A stretch of DNA of 64,000 nt from Poriferisodalis sp965226645 (GTDB taxonomy: Bacteria; Actinomycetota; Acidimicrobiia; Acidimicrobiales; Poriferisodalaceae). Below are positions 7,395 to 16,049 of the stretch, piece after piece; the stretch's first letter is position 1, and every line of letters begins with the position of its first letter. Made by a program: the position numbers and the translations under genes. The stretch spans positions 434,001 to 498,000 of the forward strand of contig CBDDDL010000004.1 in the NCBI GenBank assembly GCA_965226645.1. Reading direction: 5' to 3'. The notes under the pieces were generated by a model. It had not been told where the DNA came from. It was given only the letters and a program-made list of their open reading frames with translations, and did not search any database.

Positions 7395-9008
7395 ATGACG
7401 CGCACCGACATTCGTAGCGAACTGGCGGCGGGAACGCCGACAGGTCCCATGCTGGCGGACGACGCAGCTATGACCGTGCCATCTCCGATGGCCTCGCCGG
7501 TCGAGTCGGATGGGCCGTCTTCACCTTCGGCGGAGCGTGTGTTGTCGGTGCTGTTCGGAGCACGTGACGTTGTTACCCGAGCATCGCGGGTGCCGCTGGG
7601 CGGAACAGACTGCGAGACGCTCAGCGACGTCATCGCCGCTGCATCACGACTGCGGTCAGCAACAGACGCACTGCTGTTGGCAACGACCGCCGCACTCGAA
7701 GCCGCCCGTGCGGGTTCGGGCCGTTCGGTGTTGCGTGACCGGGCGCGTGTGAGCAAACGCGACGCCAAGCGCACCGTGGAGATCAGCGAGCAGGTCGCTC
7801 AGATGCCGAACGTGGCTCGCGGCCTGGCTGTCGGCGAGCTGAACCTCGAGCACGCGGCTGTGCTCGCCGACGCTGCGCGGCGCACAAGCCCCGATGCGGT
7901 CAACAGCGCAACGGAACTGCTCGAAGCCGCCGCGGTGGTCTCGCCTGAGACGCTGCGCGAGCATGCCAAGAAGTTCGCAGCCCGTCACGACCCCGCCGCC
8001 ACTGAGACCGAATTGGGCCGTCAGCGCAGTGAGCGTTGTGCTTCGTTGTTTATCGATGAGTCCACTGAGATGGGTGTGCTGCACGCCGAGTTCGACCCGG
8101 ACAGCTTCGCGTTGGTGCGCCAGGCGTTCGAGAAATACAACGACGCGTTGTGGCGTCTCGACGGCGGACGAGACGGCACACCCGACCAGATCCGCGACAA
8201 CCGCCAGCGTCTCGCGGACAGCCTGTTTGAAATGATCACCGACCGCAACGCCCTAGCCACGATCGGTCACCCTGCCGCACACACCCCCAACCAGCACAGC
8301 AACACCGAAGCAAGTCAGCACGACCACACCGAAGGACACCGGCACAGCAACACCGAAGCAAGTCAGCACGACCACACCGAAGGACACCGGCACAGCAACA
8401 CCGAAGCGGGCCAGCGGGGCAGCCGCGCCAAACACCACCTGGGCGACAGTGCCGAGCCTGGCCACAGCGACGGTGCTGGCCCACACGACCCCGCAGGACG
8501 CTCGATCCAGCACTGGACGCCAGCCCAGGCACCCAACCAGCTCGTGATCATCGCCGAGATCGGTGTCGTCGACGGCAACAAGCCCGACGGAACCTGCGAA
8601 CTGCTCGGCGCCGGACCAGTCCCGCCGTCAATCTTGGACAACCTCTCACCAGACACGCGCATCGCAGGCGCTCTGTTCGACACCAACGGAGAGATCCTGT
8701 GGCTCGGACGCAGCCGTCGACACGCCAGCGTCGCCCAGCAGCTCGCCGTGGCTGTACGCGACCGCGGCTGCGTGCTGTGCCGCTCACCCATGCACCGCTG
8801 CGACTACCACCACATCGACGAATGGGCAGCCGACAACGGCAACACCGACATCCCGAACCTCACAGCCCTCTGCAACGACTGCCACGACAAGCTCCACAAC
8901 AACGACCAGCGACTCCAGCGACGCCCTGGCCCCGGCAGATGGACCACCGCACACCGCTCCAACACCGCCGGCCAATCCAGCCACAAGATGGCGAAAGGTC
9001 CACCGTGA
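7395..9008 (+). CDS. DUF222 / HNH endonuclease domain protein (13E12 repeat family-like)
   Basis: A 537-residue protein. The N-terminal two thirds resembles DUF222 (helical, AVLADAARRTSPDAV near 155, and AEFDPDSFALVRQAFE near 230). The C-terminus is an HNH nuclease: CVLCRSP, YHHIDEW and NLTALCNDCHDKLH give the paired CxxC zinc ligands and catalytic His. Such genes are multicopy in actinobacteria, as in the REP13E12 repeats of mycobacteria. A His/Thr-rich linker at residues about 300-338 comes from a 48-bp tandem repeat. The region upstream (7113-7394) has no other gene and no clear Shine-Dalgarno before ATG 7395. Function is probably selfish DNA mobility, but unproven. Confidence 0.85.
   Translation: MTRTDIRSELAAGTPTGPMLADDAAMTVPSPMASPVESDGPSSPSAERVLSVLFGARDVVTRASRVPLGGTDCETLSDVIAAASRLRSATDALLLATTAALEAARAGSGRSVLRDRARVSKRDAKRTVEISEQVAQMPNVARGLAVGELNLEHAAVLADAARRTSPDAVNSATELLEAAAVVSPETLREHAKKFAARHDPAATETELGRQRSERCASLFIDESTEMGVLHAEFDPDSFALVRQAFEKYNDALWRLDGGRDGTPDQIRDNRQRLADSLFEMITDRNALATIGHPAAHTPNQHSNTEASQHDHTEGHRHSNTEASQHDHTEGHRHSNTEAGQRGSRAKHHLGDSAEPGHSDGAGPHDPAGRSIQHWTPAQAPNQLVIIAEIGVVDGNKPDGTCELLGAGPVPPSILDNLSPDTRIAGALFDTNGEILWLGRSRRHASVAQQLAVAVRDRGCVLCRSPMHRCDYHHIDEWAADNGNTDIPNLTALCNDCHDKLHNNDQRLQRRPGPGRWTTAHRSNTAGQSSHKMAKGPP
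8295..8407 (+). repeat. 48-bp in-frame tandem repeat inside the HNH gene
   Basis: Units begin at 8295, 8343 and 8391; two are complete and essentially identical, and the third is partial. Each unit encodes HSNTEASQHDHTEGHR. It makes a hydrophilic linker between the DUF222 and HNH parts. The copies are nearly identical, which suggests recent expansion. Confidence 0.9.
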
Positions 9009-9019
9009 TCCCACCCCTC

Positions 9020-9165
9020 ACGGCCGACGACACCACCGCCGACGACACCAGTAGCCGGGGCACCACCGCCGGCGACACCAGCAACCGGGGCACCACCGCC
9101 AACAACGACACCACCGGCGACACCAGCAACCGGGATACCACCGTCAACTACGCCACCGCTGGCGA
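9020..9165 (+). repeat. Degenerate GACACCAGCAACCGG repeat downstream of the HNH gene
   Basis: After the HNH stop codon, variants of GGCGACACCAGCAACCGGGGC and ACCACCGCC recur four or more times up to the right inverted repeat. One plus frame stays open here (Asp/Thr/Ser-rich, ending 9220) but has no start of its own. I treat it as low-complexity DNA rather than a gene. It fills most of the gap 9009-9269. Confidence 0.7.
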
Positions 9166-9172
9166 CAACGTG

Positions 9173-9196
9173 AACGTTTGCGGTCACAGCACTAGC
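9173..9196 (-). repeat. Right inverted repeat of DUF222-HNH unit
   Basis: Inverted partner of 7284-7307. Read on the minus strand it is GCTAGTGCTGTGACCGCAAA then CGTT. Similarity weakens inside (TGTGTTGGCG versus CACGTTGTCG), suggesting the repeat tapers off inward. Confidence 0.65.
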
Positions 9197-9269
9197 GTGG
9201 TCGTCGCGGCCTCGAGTTGATCCAATCCGAGAGCAGGGGCGCGTTCGCGGCGAGCACGGGGTTTACGAC

Positions 9270-10943
9270 ATGGCTTACGACCTGAAGATCACAGGCGGAA
9301 CGATCATCGACGGCACGGGAGCGCCTCGCTACGTCGGCGACGTGGGCATCTCAGGCGGCAAGGTCGTGACGCTGGGGGCGGCGCCCGCTGAAGCTGCACA
9401 GACCATCGACGCCACCGGGCGCATCGTGTGCCCGGGGTTCGTGGACATCCACACCCACTACGACGCGCAGATCATGTGGGACCGGCTGGTCAGCTGCTCG
9501 CCGTGGCACGGCGTGACCACCATCGTGATGGGCAACTGCGGCTTCTCGGTGGCACCCACCCGGCCAGAGCACCGCGACCTCATCATGCGAACGCTCGAGA
9601 ACGTCGAGGGCATGAGCGTGGACGCGCTGCGTGCGGGCCTCGGCGACTGGGGCTTCGAGACCTTCCCGCAATACCTCGACGCGCTGGAGTCGAGCGGCTC
9701 GGCTGTCAACACGGCAGCGCTCATCGGCCACACCGCCGCCCGCATGTACGTGATGGGCGAAGAGGCCACCGAGCGGGAAGGCACTCCCGAAGAGATCGCT
9801 GCGCAGCGCGACTTGGTGGCTGAGGCGCTGCGAGCCGGAGCGCTCGGTTTCGCAACCTCCAAGGCACCTACACATATCGGCTATGAAGGACGCCCGGTGC
9901 CCAGCCGTGCAGCGACCACCGAAGAGATCATCGAGATCGCCCAGGCGCTCGGCGATGTCGGCGGTGTGATGCAGGCCACGGTGGGTCGGGGTCTGAGCCA
10001 CGACGAGTTCGCACGGATCGCCGAGACCACCGGTGCCCACGTGAGCTGGACGGCGCTGCTGGGCTCGGCACGCGGCCCCGGCAGCCACCGTGTCGAATTG
10101 GAGCGTGCGCGCGAGATCGCCGCGCGTGGCCTGCCGGTCTTCCCGCAGGTCGCCGTGCAGCCCATCCAATTCGAGATGAGCTGGAAGGCGCCATTCATCT
10201 ACGAGGCCCTGCGCTGCTTCGCGCCGGTCTCCAAGAGCGATCTCGAAGGGCGCAAGCGCTACTACGCCGACGCTGACTGGCGGGCTGAGTTCAAGGAAAA
10301 GGCCGGCAACGGCGGCAAGATCGGCGACCGCTGGGCTCGCACCGAAGTCAGCTACCTGCCCCACAATCCAGAGCTCGAAGGCCGCAACGTGCAGCAGATG
10401 GCCGACGATGCCGGCCAGGACCCGGTGGACTGGGTGCTCGACATGGCGCTCGAGGCCGACCTGGAAATGCGCGTCATCCAGGACGTGCTCAACCACGACC
10501 CTGACGACATCGACGAGCTGCTGCATGACCCGACGACGGTGATCGGGCTGTCCGACGCTGGGGCGCACGCCAGCCAGTTGTGCGATGCCAAGTACTCCAC
10601 AGAGTTCCTTCAGACCTTTGTGCGCGATCGGGAGAGCTTCGACCTCGAGACCGCCATCCACATGCTGACCCAGCGCCCCGCCGAGGTGTTCGGCATCACC
10701 GATCGCGGCACGCTGGCGCAAGACAAGCCTGCCGACGTCGTGGTGTTCGACGCCGACGAGGTGGGCCATCTGGGCAAGCGGCGGGTCTACGACCTGCCCG
10801 CCGGCGCCGACCGCCTCATTTCTGATGCGAAGGGCATCGATGCAGTGGTCGTGAACGGCACTGTCATCCGCCGTGACGGCGCCGACGCAGTCGACCCGCA
10901 CGGCCCGCTGCCAGGCAAGCTGCTGCGCAACGGCAAAGGCTGA
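9270..10943 (+). CDS. N-acyl-D-amino-acid deacylase-like amidohydrolase
   Basis: A 557-residue member of the amidohydrolase-3/D-aminoacylase family. The metal-binding motif GFVDIHTHYDAQ lies near residue 57, MGNCGFSVAP near 89 and the late catalytic-Asp motif GLSDAGAHASQL near 428. The C-terminus has the usual small beta domain (GTLAQDKPADVVVFDADEV). It hydrolyses an amide or related bond with one or two metal ions; the natural substrate in this clade is unknown. Start ATG 9270 gives the conserved YDLKITGGTIIDGTGAP opening. A threonine aldolase gene follows on the same strand. Confidence 0.88.
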   Translation: MAYDLKITGGTIIDGTGAPRYVGDVGISGGKVVTLGAAPAEAAQTIDATGRIVCPGFVDIHTHYDAQIMWDRLVSCSPWHGVTTIVMGNCGFSVAPTRPEHRDLIMRTLENVEGMSVDALRAGLGDWGFETFPQYLDALESSGSAVNTAALIGHTAARMYVMGEEATEREGTPEEIAAQRDLVAEALRAGALGFATSKAPTHIGYEGRPVPSRAATTEEIIEIAQALGDVGGVMQATVGRGLSHDEFARIAETTGAHVSWTALLGSARGPGSHRVELERAREIAARGLPVFPQVAVQPIQFEMSWKAPFIYEALRCFAPVSKSDLEGRKRYYADADWRAEFKEKAGNGGKIGDRWARTEVSYLPHNPELEGRNVQQMADDAGQDPVDWVLDMALEADLEMRVIQDVLNHDPDDIDELLHDPTTVIGLSDAGAHASQLCDAKYSTEFLQTFVRDRESFDLETAIHMLTQRPAEVFGITDRGTLAQDKPADVVVFDADEVGHLGKRRVYDLPAGADRLISDAKGIDAVVVNGTVIRRDGADAVDPHGPLPGKLLRNGKG

Positions 10944-11067
10944 GCCGCTTGGCGGGCCTGCCGGGGCTGAGCTCCGGGCGCCGAATGGCTCAGCCCGAAC
11001 AACCTCGTCCGAAGAGGCCAGCTCTGCGCACGTTGCACGGCGCAAGCCCCATGGCAGGCTTGCTGCC

Positions 11068-12072
11068 GTGATCGACCTGCGTTCCGACACCGTTTCTCGC
11101 CCTACCGCTGACATGCGGGCCGCCATGGCCGCAGCCGAGGTCGGGGACGACGTGTGGGGCGACGACCCCACCGTCAACGAACTGGAGCGTTACACCGCCG
11201 AACTGCTGGACACCGCAGCGGCTCTGTACGTGCCGAGCGGCACCCAGTCGAACCTGTGCGGACTCATGGCGCACTGCGAGCGGGGCGACGAGTACATCGT
11301 CGGCCACCACGCCCACACCTACATGTACGAGGGGGGCGGTGCAGCCGTGCTGGGGAGCATCCAGCCCCAGCCGGTACCGACCGACGACACCGGCATGCTC
11401 GACCTCGACGCGGCCGAGGAGGCAGTGAAGCCCGACGACAGTCACTTCGCCCGCACCCGCCTGCTCTGTCTGGAGAACACCATCAACGGCAAGGTGCTGA
11501 CAACCAAGCAGCACCAAGCCGCCCGGGACTTCGCCGACCAACACGGCCTGGGGCTGCATCTCGACGGCGCCCGGCTGTGGAACGCAGCTGTGTGGCTGGG
11601 CCTGTCCCCCGCCGAGGTTGCGGCGCCGTTCGACTCCGTGTCGGTGTGCCTGTCAAAGGGCCTGGGCGCCCCGGTGGGCTCGGTGCTGTGCGGCACCGAA
11701 GAGCTCGTGGGCAAGGCGCGGCGTTGGCGAAAGCTGCTCGGGGGCGGGATGCGTCAAGCCGGCATCATCGCCGCGGGCGGGCTGTTCGCCCTGCAGCACC
11801 ACATCGACCGGCTCGCCGACGACCACGCCAACGCGCAACGGCTCGCCGCCGGGCTGGACGCCATCGACGGCATCACGGTCACGGACTGCGACACCAACAT
11901 GGTCTTCTCGCAGCTCGAACGGCACGATCCCACGCTCAGCAAGCGTCTCGAAGGCCGTGGTGTGCTGGCCGATTGGCGATTCGGCCGCTCGCGGATGGTG
12001 CTGCACCTCGACGTCAGCGAAGCCGACGTTGACGCGACGCTGGAGGCCATAGCCGCCGAGCTCGCCGTCTAG
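11068..12072 (+). CDS. Low-specificity L-threonine aldolase
   Basis: PLP-dependent aldolase, 334 aa, which splits L-threonine or L-allo-threonine to glycine and acetaldehyde. The protein opens with IDLRSDTVSRPTADMRAAM, diagnostic of the family. The PLP-binding Lys is in SVCLSKGLGAPVGSVLCG near residue 198. GTG 11068 gives this canonical start; longer in-frame sequence upstream is unrelated overlap with the previous gene and the 125-bp gap. Confidence 0.9.
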   Translation: MIDLRSDTVSRPTADMRAAMAAAEVGDDVWGDDPTVNELERYTAELLDTAAALYVPSGTQSNLCGLMAHCERGDEYIVGHHAHTYMYEGGGAAVLGSIQPQPVPTDDTGMLDLDAAEEAVKPDDSHFARTRLLCLENTINGKVLTTKQHQAARDFADQHGLGLHLDGARLWNAAVWLGLSPAEVAAPFDSVSVCLSKGLGAPVGSVLCGTEELVGKARRWRKLLGGGMRQAGIIAAGGLFALQHHIDRLADDHANAQRLAAGLDAIDGITVTDCDTNMVFSQLERHDPTLSKRLEGRGVLADWRFGRSRMVLHLDVSEADVDATLEAIAAELAV

Positions 12073-12099
12073 CTCCCCCCAGCCAGCCCGCAGCGAGAC

Positions 12100-12255
12100 C
12101 GCCCACGACGAGCCAGCCCACAGCGAGATTCGATCAGCCAGCGAACCCACAGCGAACCAGCCCACAGCGAGATTCGATCAGTCGGCGAACCCACAGCGAA
12201 ATGGCGCACGGCAAGTTAGCCCACGGCGAACCAGCCCTCAGCGGGATTCGATCAG
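12100..12255. repeat. Imperfect repeats containing GATTCGATCAG, three copies
   Basis: GATTCGATCAG occurs at 12127, 12171 and 12245, each followed by a variant of YCRGCGA, with CCCACAGCGAA-type spacers between. The last copy overlaps the final codons and stop of the monooxygenase gene on the minus strand. The others look like duplications of that gene end out into the gap. No gene is visible in 12073-12251. Confidence 0.7.
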
Positions 12256-14381
12256 TCGGCGACCAGTTCTCGGTCGGTCACCCGTGGCTCGCAGACGTAG
12301 TCGTCGAGGCTGGCTTCCTTGGTCATGTCGAAGTAGTCCACGTTGCGCCACGGCGAGTTCACGACGATCCGGCCTGACTCGTTGCGGTAGTAGCTGGTCA
12401 TGCCCGGGTGCATCCAGACCATGCTCTCGTGTGCTTCGTCGACACGGTTCCGGTAGTCGGTGTGCACCTCTGGACGCACCTCGACCGCGCCAAGACCAGA
12501 AGCACACATTTTGCCGATCATGTCCATGATGTATCGGACTTGCATCTCCACGACGAAAATGAGGCTTCCGCCGTGGCCAGGCTGCAGATTCGGCCCATAG
12601 AGGGTGAAAAAGTTCGGAAAATCAGGCGTGACCGTGCCGAGGTAGGCACTTGCGTCGTCGTCCCCCCACGATTCGCGCAGCGTCCTGCCTGAGCGGCCCA
12701 CTGCCGCATAGGTGGTGATAAACCGCAGCACGTCGAACCCCGTCGCCAGCACCAGCACATCGGCCTCGCGCTCGGAGCCGTCAGCGGTGCGGATCGTCTG
12801 GCCCGAGATCTCGGCAATGGAGTTGTCCACCAGCTCGACGTTGGGGTTGCGCAGCATCCGGTACCAGCCGTTGTCCATCAGCATCCGTTTGCCGAATGGC
12901 GGGTAGGTCGGCAGCACCTTGTCCAGCAATTCATCGGCCCGGTCGCCCAGCTCATCGACGACGTAGCGCGTGAAGTACTTCCGATGCGCATCGTTCTGCG
13001 CATTGAGCGATCGCTCTGGGTGTTCCCAGTCGGGATCGGTCTGCAAGGCCGAGTGGATGCGGTCGTTGAACGTCCAGCCCAACCGCACCCGATACCACGC
13101 CCGGTACAGCGGCACGGCCTCGAACAACGTGCGCATGGCATCGGGAACGGGCTTTCGGAACTGGTCGAACGGCGCCGCCCAGTGGTTGGAACGCTGGTAG
13201 ATCGTCAACGACTCCACATCGTCCTGGATCTGCGGACCGGTCTGCATGCAGCTCGCGCCGTTGCCGACGATGGCGACGCGCTTGCCGTTCAGGTCTGCGT
13301 CAGCGGGCCAACGTGCGGTGTGCCACGTCTCGCCGCTCCAGGTCTCGAGGCCGTCGATGTTGGGGCGGATCGGCGGGTTGAAGATGCCGGCGGCGCTGAT
13401 GACGACGTTGGCTTCGATGATCTCGGTGGGTCCGTCGACGCCCCGAGCGTGCCCGTTCGCACCAGGCGCCGTGGCCGCACCGTCGTCGCGCCGGCGCAGG
13501 CCTGTTTCGTCAGGCGTGGCGCTCAAGCCCAGACTGCCCGTCTCCCAGCGCCCCTCGTTGTCCGCGACATGGCGCACTTCGGCGCGCCAGACCTGGCGCT
13601 CGGCGTCATAGCTGATGCTCTCAACCGAGATGTTGAAACGAACGTTGCGGCGCACATCGAAGTCGTCGGCAACTTTCTCCAGGTAGCCGTGCAACTCTTC
13701 GCGCAGACAGAAGTACATCTTCCAGTCGTGCGGAGCGAACGAGTACGAATAGAGGTGATTCGGTGTGTCCACGCCGGCGCCCGGATATCGGTTCTCCCAC
13801 CAGACGCCACCGACGGTGCCGTTGCGCTCGATCACCTCGTAGGGCACACCGGCTTGCTGGAGGTTGATCGCGGCGCACAGCCCAGATGCGCCCGCACCGA
13901 TCACCAGCACCTTGAAGCCGGGCGGCACGTTGATGGGGTCGTGGTCCAAGAATTTGGCGAGGCCGAGCTGGGCCGCAGTGAATGCGCCGTACTCGTCGGG
14001 TACGTGCTCTCCCATTGCCGTGCTCAGCATCCGCACAATCAGGGCATCATCGGGCTCGGGGATCGCCACAGGGCGGCCGTCGCGCCACGCGGTCATCGCC
14101 TCGAGCGCCGCTTCGCGCACTTCCTGCTGGTGTTCGGGCGTCAAGCCGCCGCTGTCGTTGTCACCGAGACCAGGCTGCCGCTTGGGGAGGTACGGGGCCT
14201 CGAGCCAATGCAGCTCGCCCGTCATCTGCACCAGCACCATCAGCAGCGTCGGGATGTTCGCAACAGCCACTGCCGCCGCGAGGGTCTCGTCGTCCACATC
14301 AGGTCGGCCAGCGGCCGTCGGCGCGCCGTAGTCGGGGGCATGGGTCCCGTTCTTCGAACTGTCCTGGGATACCTGTGGCAT
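12252..14381 (-). CDS. Flavin-containing monooxygenase, Baeyer-Villiger type
   Basis: A 709-residue flavoprotein. The FAD Rossmann motif VLVIGAGASGLCAAINL starts near residue 159, followed by GGVWWENRYPGAGVDTPN. The Baeyer-Villiger fingerprint is near residue 349 as WSGETWHTARWP, with Trp in place of the usual first Phe. The NADPH Rossmann motif VAIVGNGASCMQ follows near 373. It should insert oxygen into a ketone using NADPH and O2. About 150 residues precede the FAD domain, so it is longer than the common ~540-aa enzymes; that extension is mostly helical and of unknown role. ATG 14381 has GGGGGAG a few nt upstream. Confidence 0.9.
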   Translation of the reverse strand: MPQVSQDSSKNGTHAPDYGAPTAAGRPDVDDETLAAAVAVANIPTLLMVLVQMTGELHWLEAPYLPKRQPGLGDNDSGGLTPEHQQEVREAALEAMTAWRDGRPVAIPEPDDALIVRMLSTAMGEHVPDEYGAFTAAQLGLAKFLDHDPINVPPGFKVLVIGAGASGLCAAINLQQAGVPYEVIERNGTVGGVWWENRYPGAGVDTPNHLYSYSFAPHDWKMYFCLREELHGYLEKVADDFDVRRNVRFNISVESISYDAERQVWRAEVRHVADNEGRWETGSLGLSATPDETGLRRRDDGAATAPGANGHARGVDGPTEIIEANVVISAAGIFNPPIRPNIDGLETWSGETWHTARWPADADLNGKRVAIVGNGASCMQTGPQIQDDVESLTIYQRSNHWAAPFDQFRKPVPDAMRTLFEAVPLYRAWYRVRLGWTFNDRIHSALQTDPDWEHPERSLNAQNDAHRKYFTRYVVDELGDRADELLDKVLPTYPPFGKRMLMDNGWYRMLRNPNVELVDNSIAEISGQTIRTADGSEREADVLVLATGFDVLRFITTYAAVGRSGRTLRESWGDDDASAYLGTVTPDFPNFFTLYGPNLQPGHGGSLIFVVEMQVRYIMDMIGKMCASGLGAVEVRPEVHTDYRNRVDEAHESMVWMHPGMTSYYRNESGRIVVNSPWRNVDYFDMTKEASLDDYVCEPRVTDRELVAD

Positions 14382-14480
14382 CGCTCCCCCTCGGCTGTGT
14401 GAGCCAGCGTAGAGCGTGGCGCGTCGCCGAATCCGGTGAAGCGAGTTGCGCCGGTGCGCGTTCGGAGTTCTCGGAGTCGG

Positions 14481-14966
14481 TCAGTCCTGCCTGGTGAGTT
14501 CGCCTCGCAGGTGATGGACGAGTTCGCCGTAGCCCACGGCGTCCATCCACAGCTCAGAGATCAACTTGGTGCCGTTGACGGTCAATTCGCGCCGGACCGA
14601 AGTCACTTCTTTGGCGGTCGGTGTGAGGCCGACCTGTTCGCTGGACAGTTCAATCACGAGGCCGCTGTCACTGGTGCGCATGGTGCCGAGATGGATTTCG
14701 GTGACACCTGACGGTTGGGCAATCGTGAACTCCAGCTGCCCGTCGGGCAGGGCTCGCAGGTAACCCGCCTCGGAGTGCAACGGTTCACTCGAGACCCGGT
14801 TGCGGGTGCGCTGGATCATGGACACGAACGGCTTGCCGACGTGGCTGAACTCCAGCTCCTCCACATAGGTGAAGTCGTCGATCGTCGGGTAGTGGCCAAC
14901 GCCGGTGCCCTGCCAAGTACCCAGCAAAGGGGCTAGCGGTTCGCATTGCATGTGCAGCTCAGCCAT
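14481..14966 (-). CDS. Nitrobindin-like heme-binding beta-barrel protein
   Basis: A 161-residue protein of the nitrobindin/THAP4 C-terminal (former DUF1794) family. The opening motif LLGTWQGTGVGHYPTI (residues 14-29) and the closing LVHHLRGELTR, with the expected proximal heme His, are both present. The family binds ferric heme in a beta-barrel and handles NO or peroxynitrite. Only about 50 bp separate its start from the insertion-sequence block, so its promoter may have been altered. Confidence 0.88.
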   Translation of the reverse strand: MAELHMQCEPLAPLLGTWQGTGVGHYPTIDDFTYVEELEFSHVGKPFVSMIQRTRNRVSSEPLHSEAGYLRALPDGQLEFTIAQPSGVTEIHLGTMRTSDSGLVIELSSEQVGLTPTAKEVTSVRRELTVNGTKLISELWMDAVGYGELVHHLRGELTRQD

Positions 14967-15203
14967 CTCCGCAAGCTAGTGGGGATGGCCCCGACGCTGA
15001 GGCGCAGTGAACCCTCTAAGCCTGAATCCACCGATTGGCCTTTGGCGAGCGCGGGTTTCCCGGGCCGGTGGCGGGTTGGGGTGGCGTCGGGTTGTTGGGG
15101 GTGTGGTTTGGTGTGTTTGGGCGTGTTCGGCTAGGGGTGGGGGTGTGGTTTGGGCTTGTCGACGCTGGGTTTGTGTGGGGGCGTCAGTTCCGGGCTGTGC
15201 TGT

Positions 15204-15653
15204 TTAGCCGGAGGGTCCGGGCAGGGCTCGCAGGGCGCTGAGTGTGGCTCGGAATTGTGTTTCCCAGGGCCAGCGGGCGGGGTATCGCAGGGTGGGTGTG
15301 CCGGATCGGTTGACGAGCACGGCGGCGAGGGCGACGAGTCGGGTGCGGCGGGAGCGGTTCGTGGCCGGCGGCGCGTCGGCGAGCGTGGTGGTCCAGTGGC
15401 CGATGTTGTGGGCGAGCACGGCGCAGGCGAGCCATGCGCAGTTCGCGCTGTAGTGGCCTGAGGGGACGTGTTTGCCTTCTTTGAGGTCGGGATGGCGAGC
15501 TCGACGACGGCGTGGGCGCGGTGGAACTCGTCGGCGGCGGCGGTGTCGTGTTCGGTGTTGGTGTTGCGTGGTGTCGCCAGTCGGGCCACAGGTTGCTGTT
15601 GTCGGTGTGCGGCGCACCACGAGGCGAACGGTGCGCTTGGCTTTGCCGCGGCC
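15204..15653 (-). pseudogene. Decayed IS1380-type transposase fragment
   Basis: Matches the last ~145 residues of the intact transposase at 17085-18395 (for example RTVRLVVRRT, HVPSGHY and the end TLSALRALPGPSG). Small deletions break the frame at least twice between 15480 and 15600. The 5' part is missing, cut off exactly where the IS3 left end begins at 15654. The G/T-rich stretch 15037-15203 downstream of the stop is the non-coding end of this element. Confidence 0.85.
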
Positions 15654-15707
15654 TGAATCGCACTGGCTTTGTTGGAGGCTCCTGATCTTGGATACGAGGA
15701 TGGAGTC

Positions 15708-16049
15708 ATGCCACATGAGATGTCGCCTGGGAAGCCGACGACGCGTCGGTACAGCGAGGCGGAGAAGGAACGGGCTGTGCGTGCGGTGCGTCAGCTGCGT
15801 AAGGAGCTGGGCACCGATCACGGGACGGTGAAGCGGGTCGCGGCCCAGTTGGGGATCGGAGTGGAGTCGCTGCGGTCGTGGGTCAGGCAGGCCGAGGTTG
15901 ATGCTGGGGTGCGCCCTGGTGTGAACAGCGAGCAGGCTGAGCGGATCAAGGCGCTGGAGGCCGAGAACCGGGAGCTGCGTCGGGCGAACGAGATCTTGCG
16001 CAAGGCGTCGGCTTTCTTCGCGGCGGAGCTCGACCGCCCACAGAGGTGA
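15708..16049 (+). CDS. IS3-family transposase OrfA (HTH protein)
   Basis: A 113-residue helix-turn-helix protein: RRYSEAEKERAVRAVRQL and VAAQLGIGVESLRSWVRQAE form the HTH. A leucine-zipper-like helix follows (RIKALEAENRELRRANEIL). It binds the IS ends. The stop TGA at 16047 overlaps the GTG of orfB. orfB is in the -1 frame, so a programmed -1 shift giving an OrfAB fusion is possible, as usual in IS3 elements. The TTTCTTC at about 16014 is the only candidate slip site I see. Confidence 0.92.
   Translation: MPHEMSPGKPTTRRYSEAEKERAVRAVRQLRKELGTDHGTVKRVAAQLGIGVESLRSWVRQAEVDAGVRPGVNSEQAERIKALEAENRELRRANEILRKASAFFAAELDRPQR

Noticed and set aside
8295..8407. Possible CRISPR array from the 48-bp repeats
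   Set aside because: Units are directly adjacent with no spacers and lie in frame inside a protein gene; no cas gene is nearby.
9009..9220. Open frame continuing after the HNH gene as a separate protein
   Set aside because: It has no start codon or ribosome-binding site of its own and is low-complexity Asp/Thr/Ser repeat, overlapping the inverted repeat.
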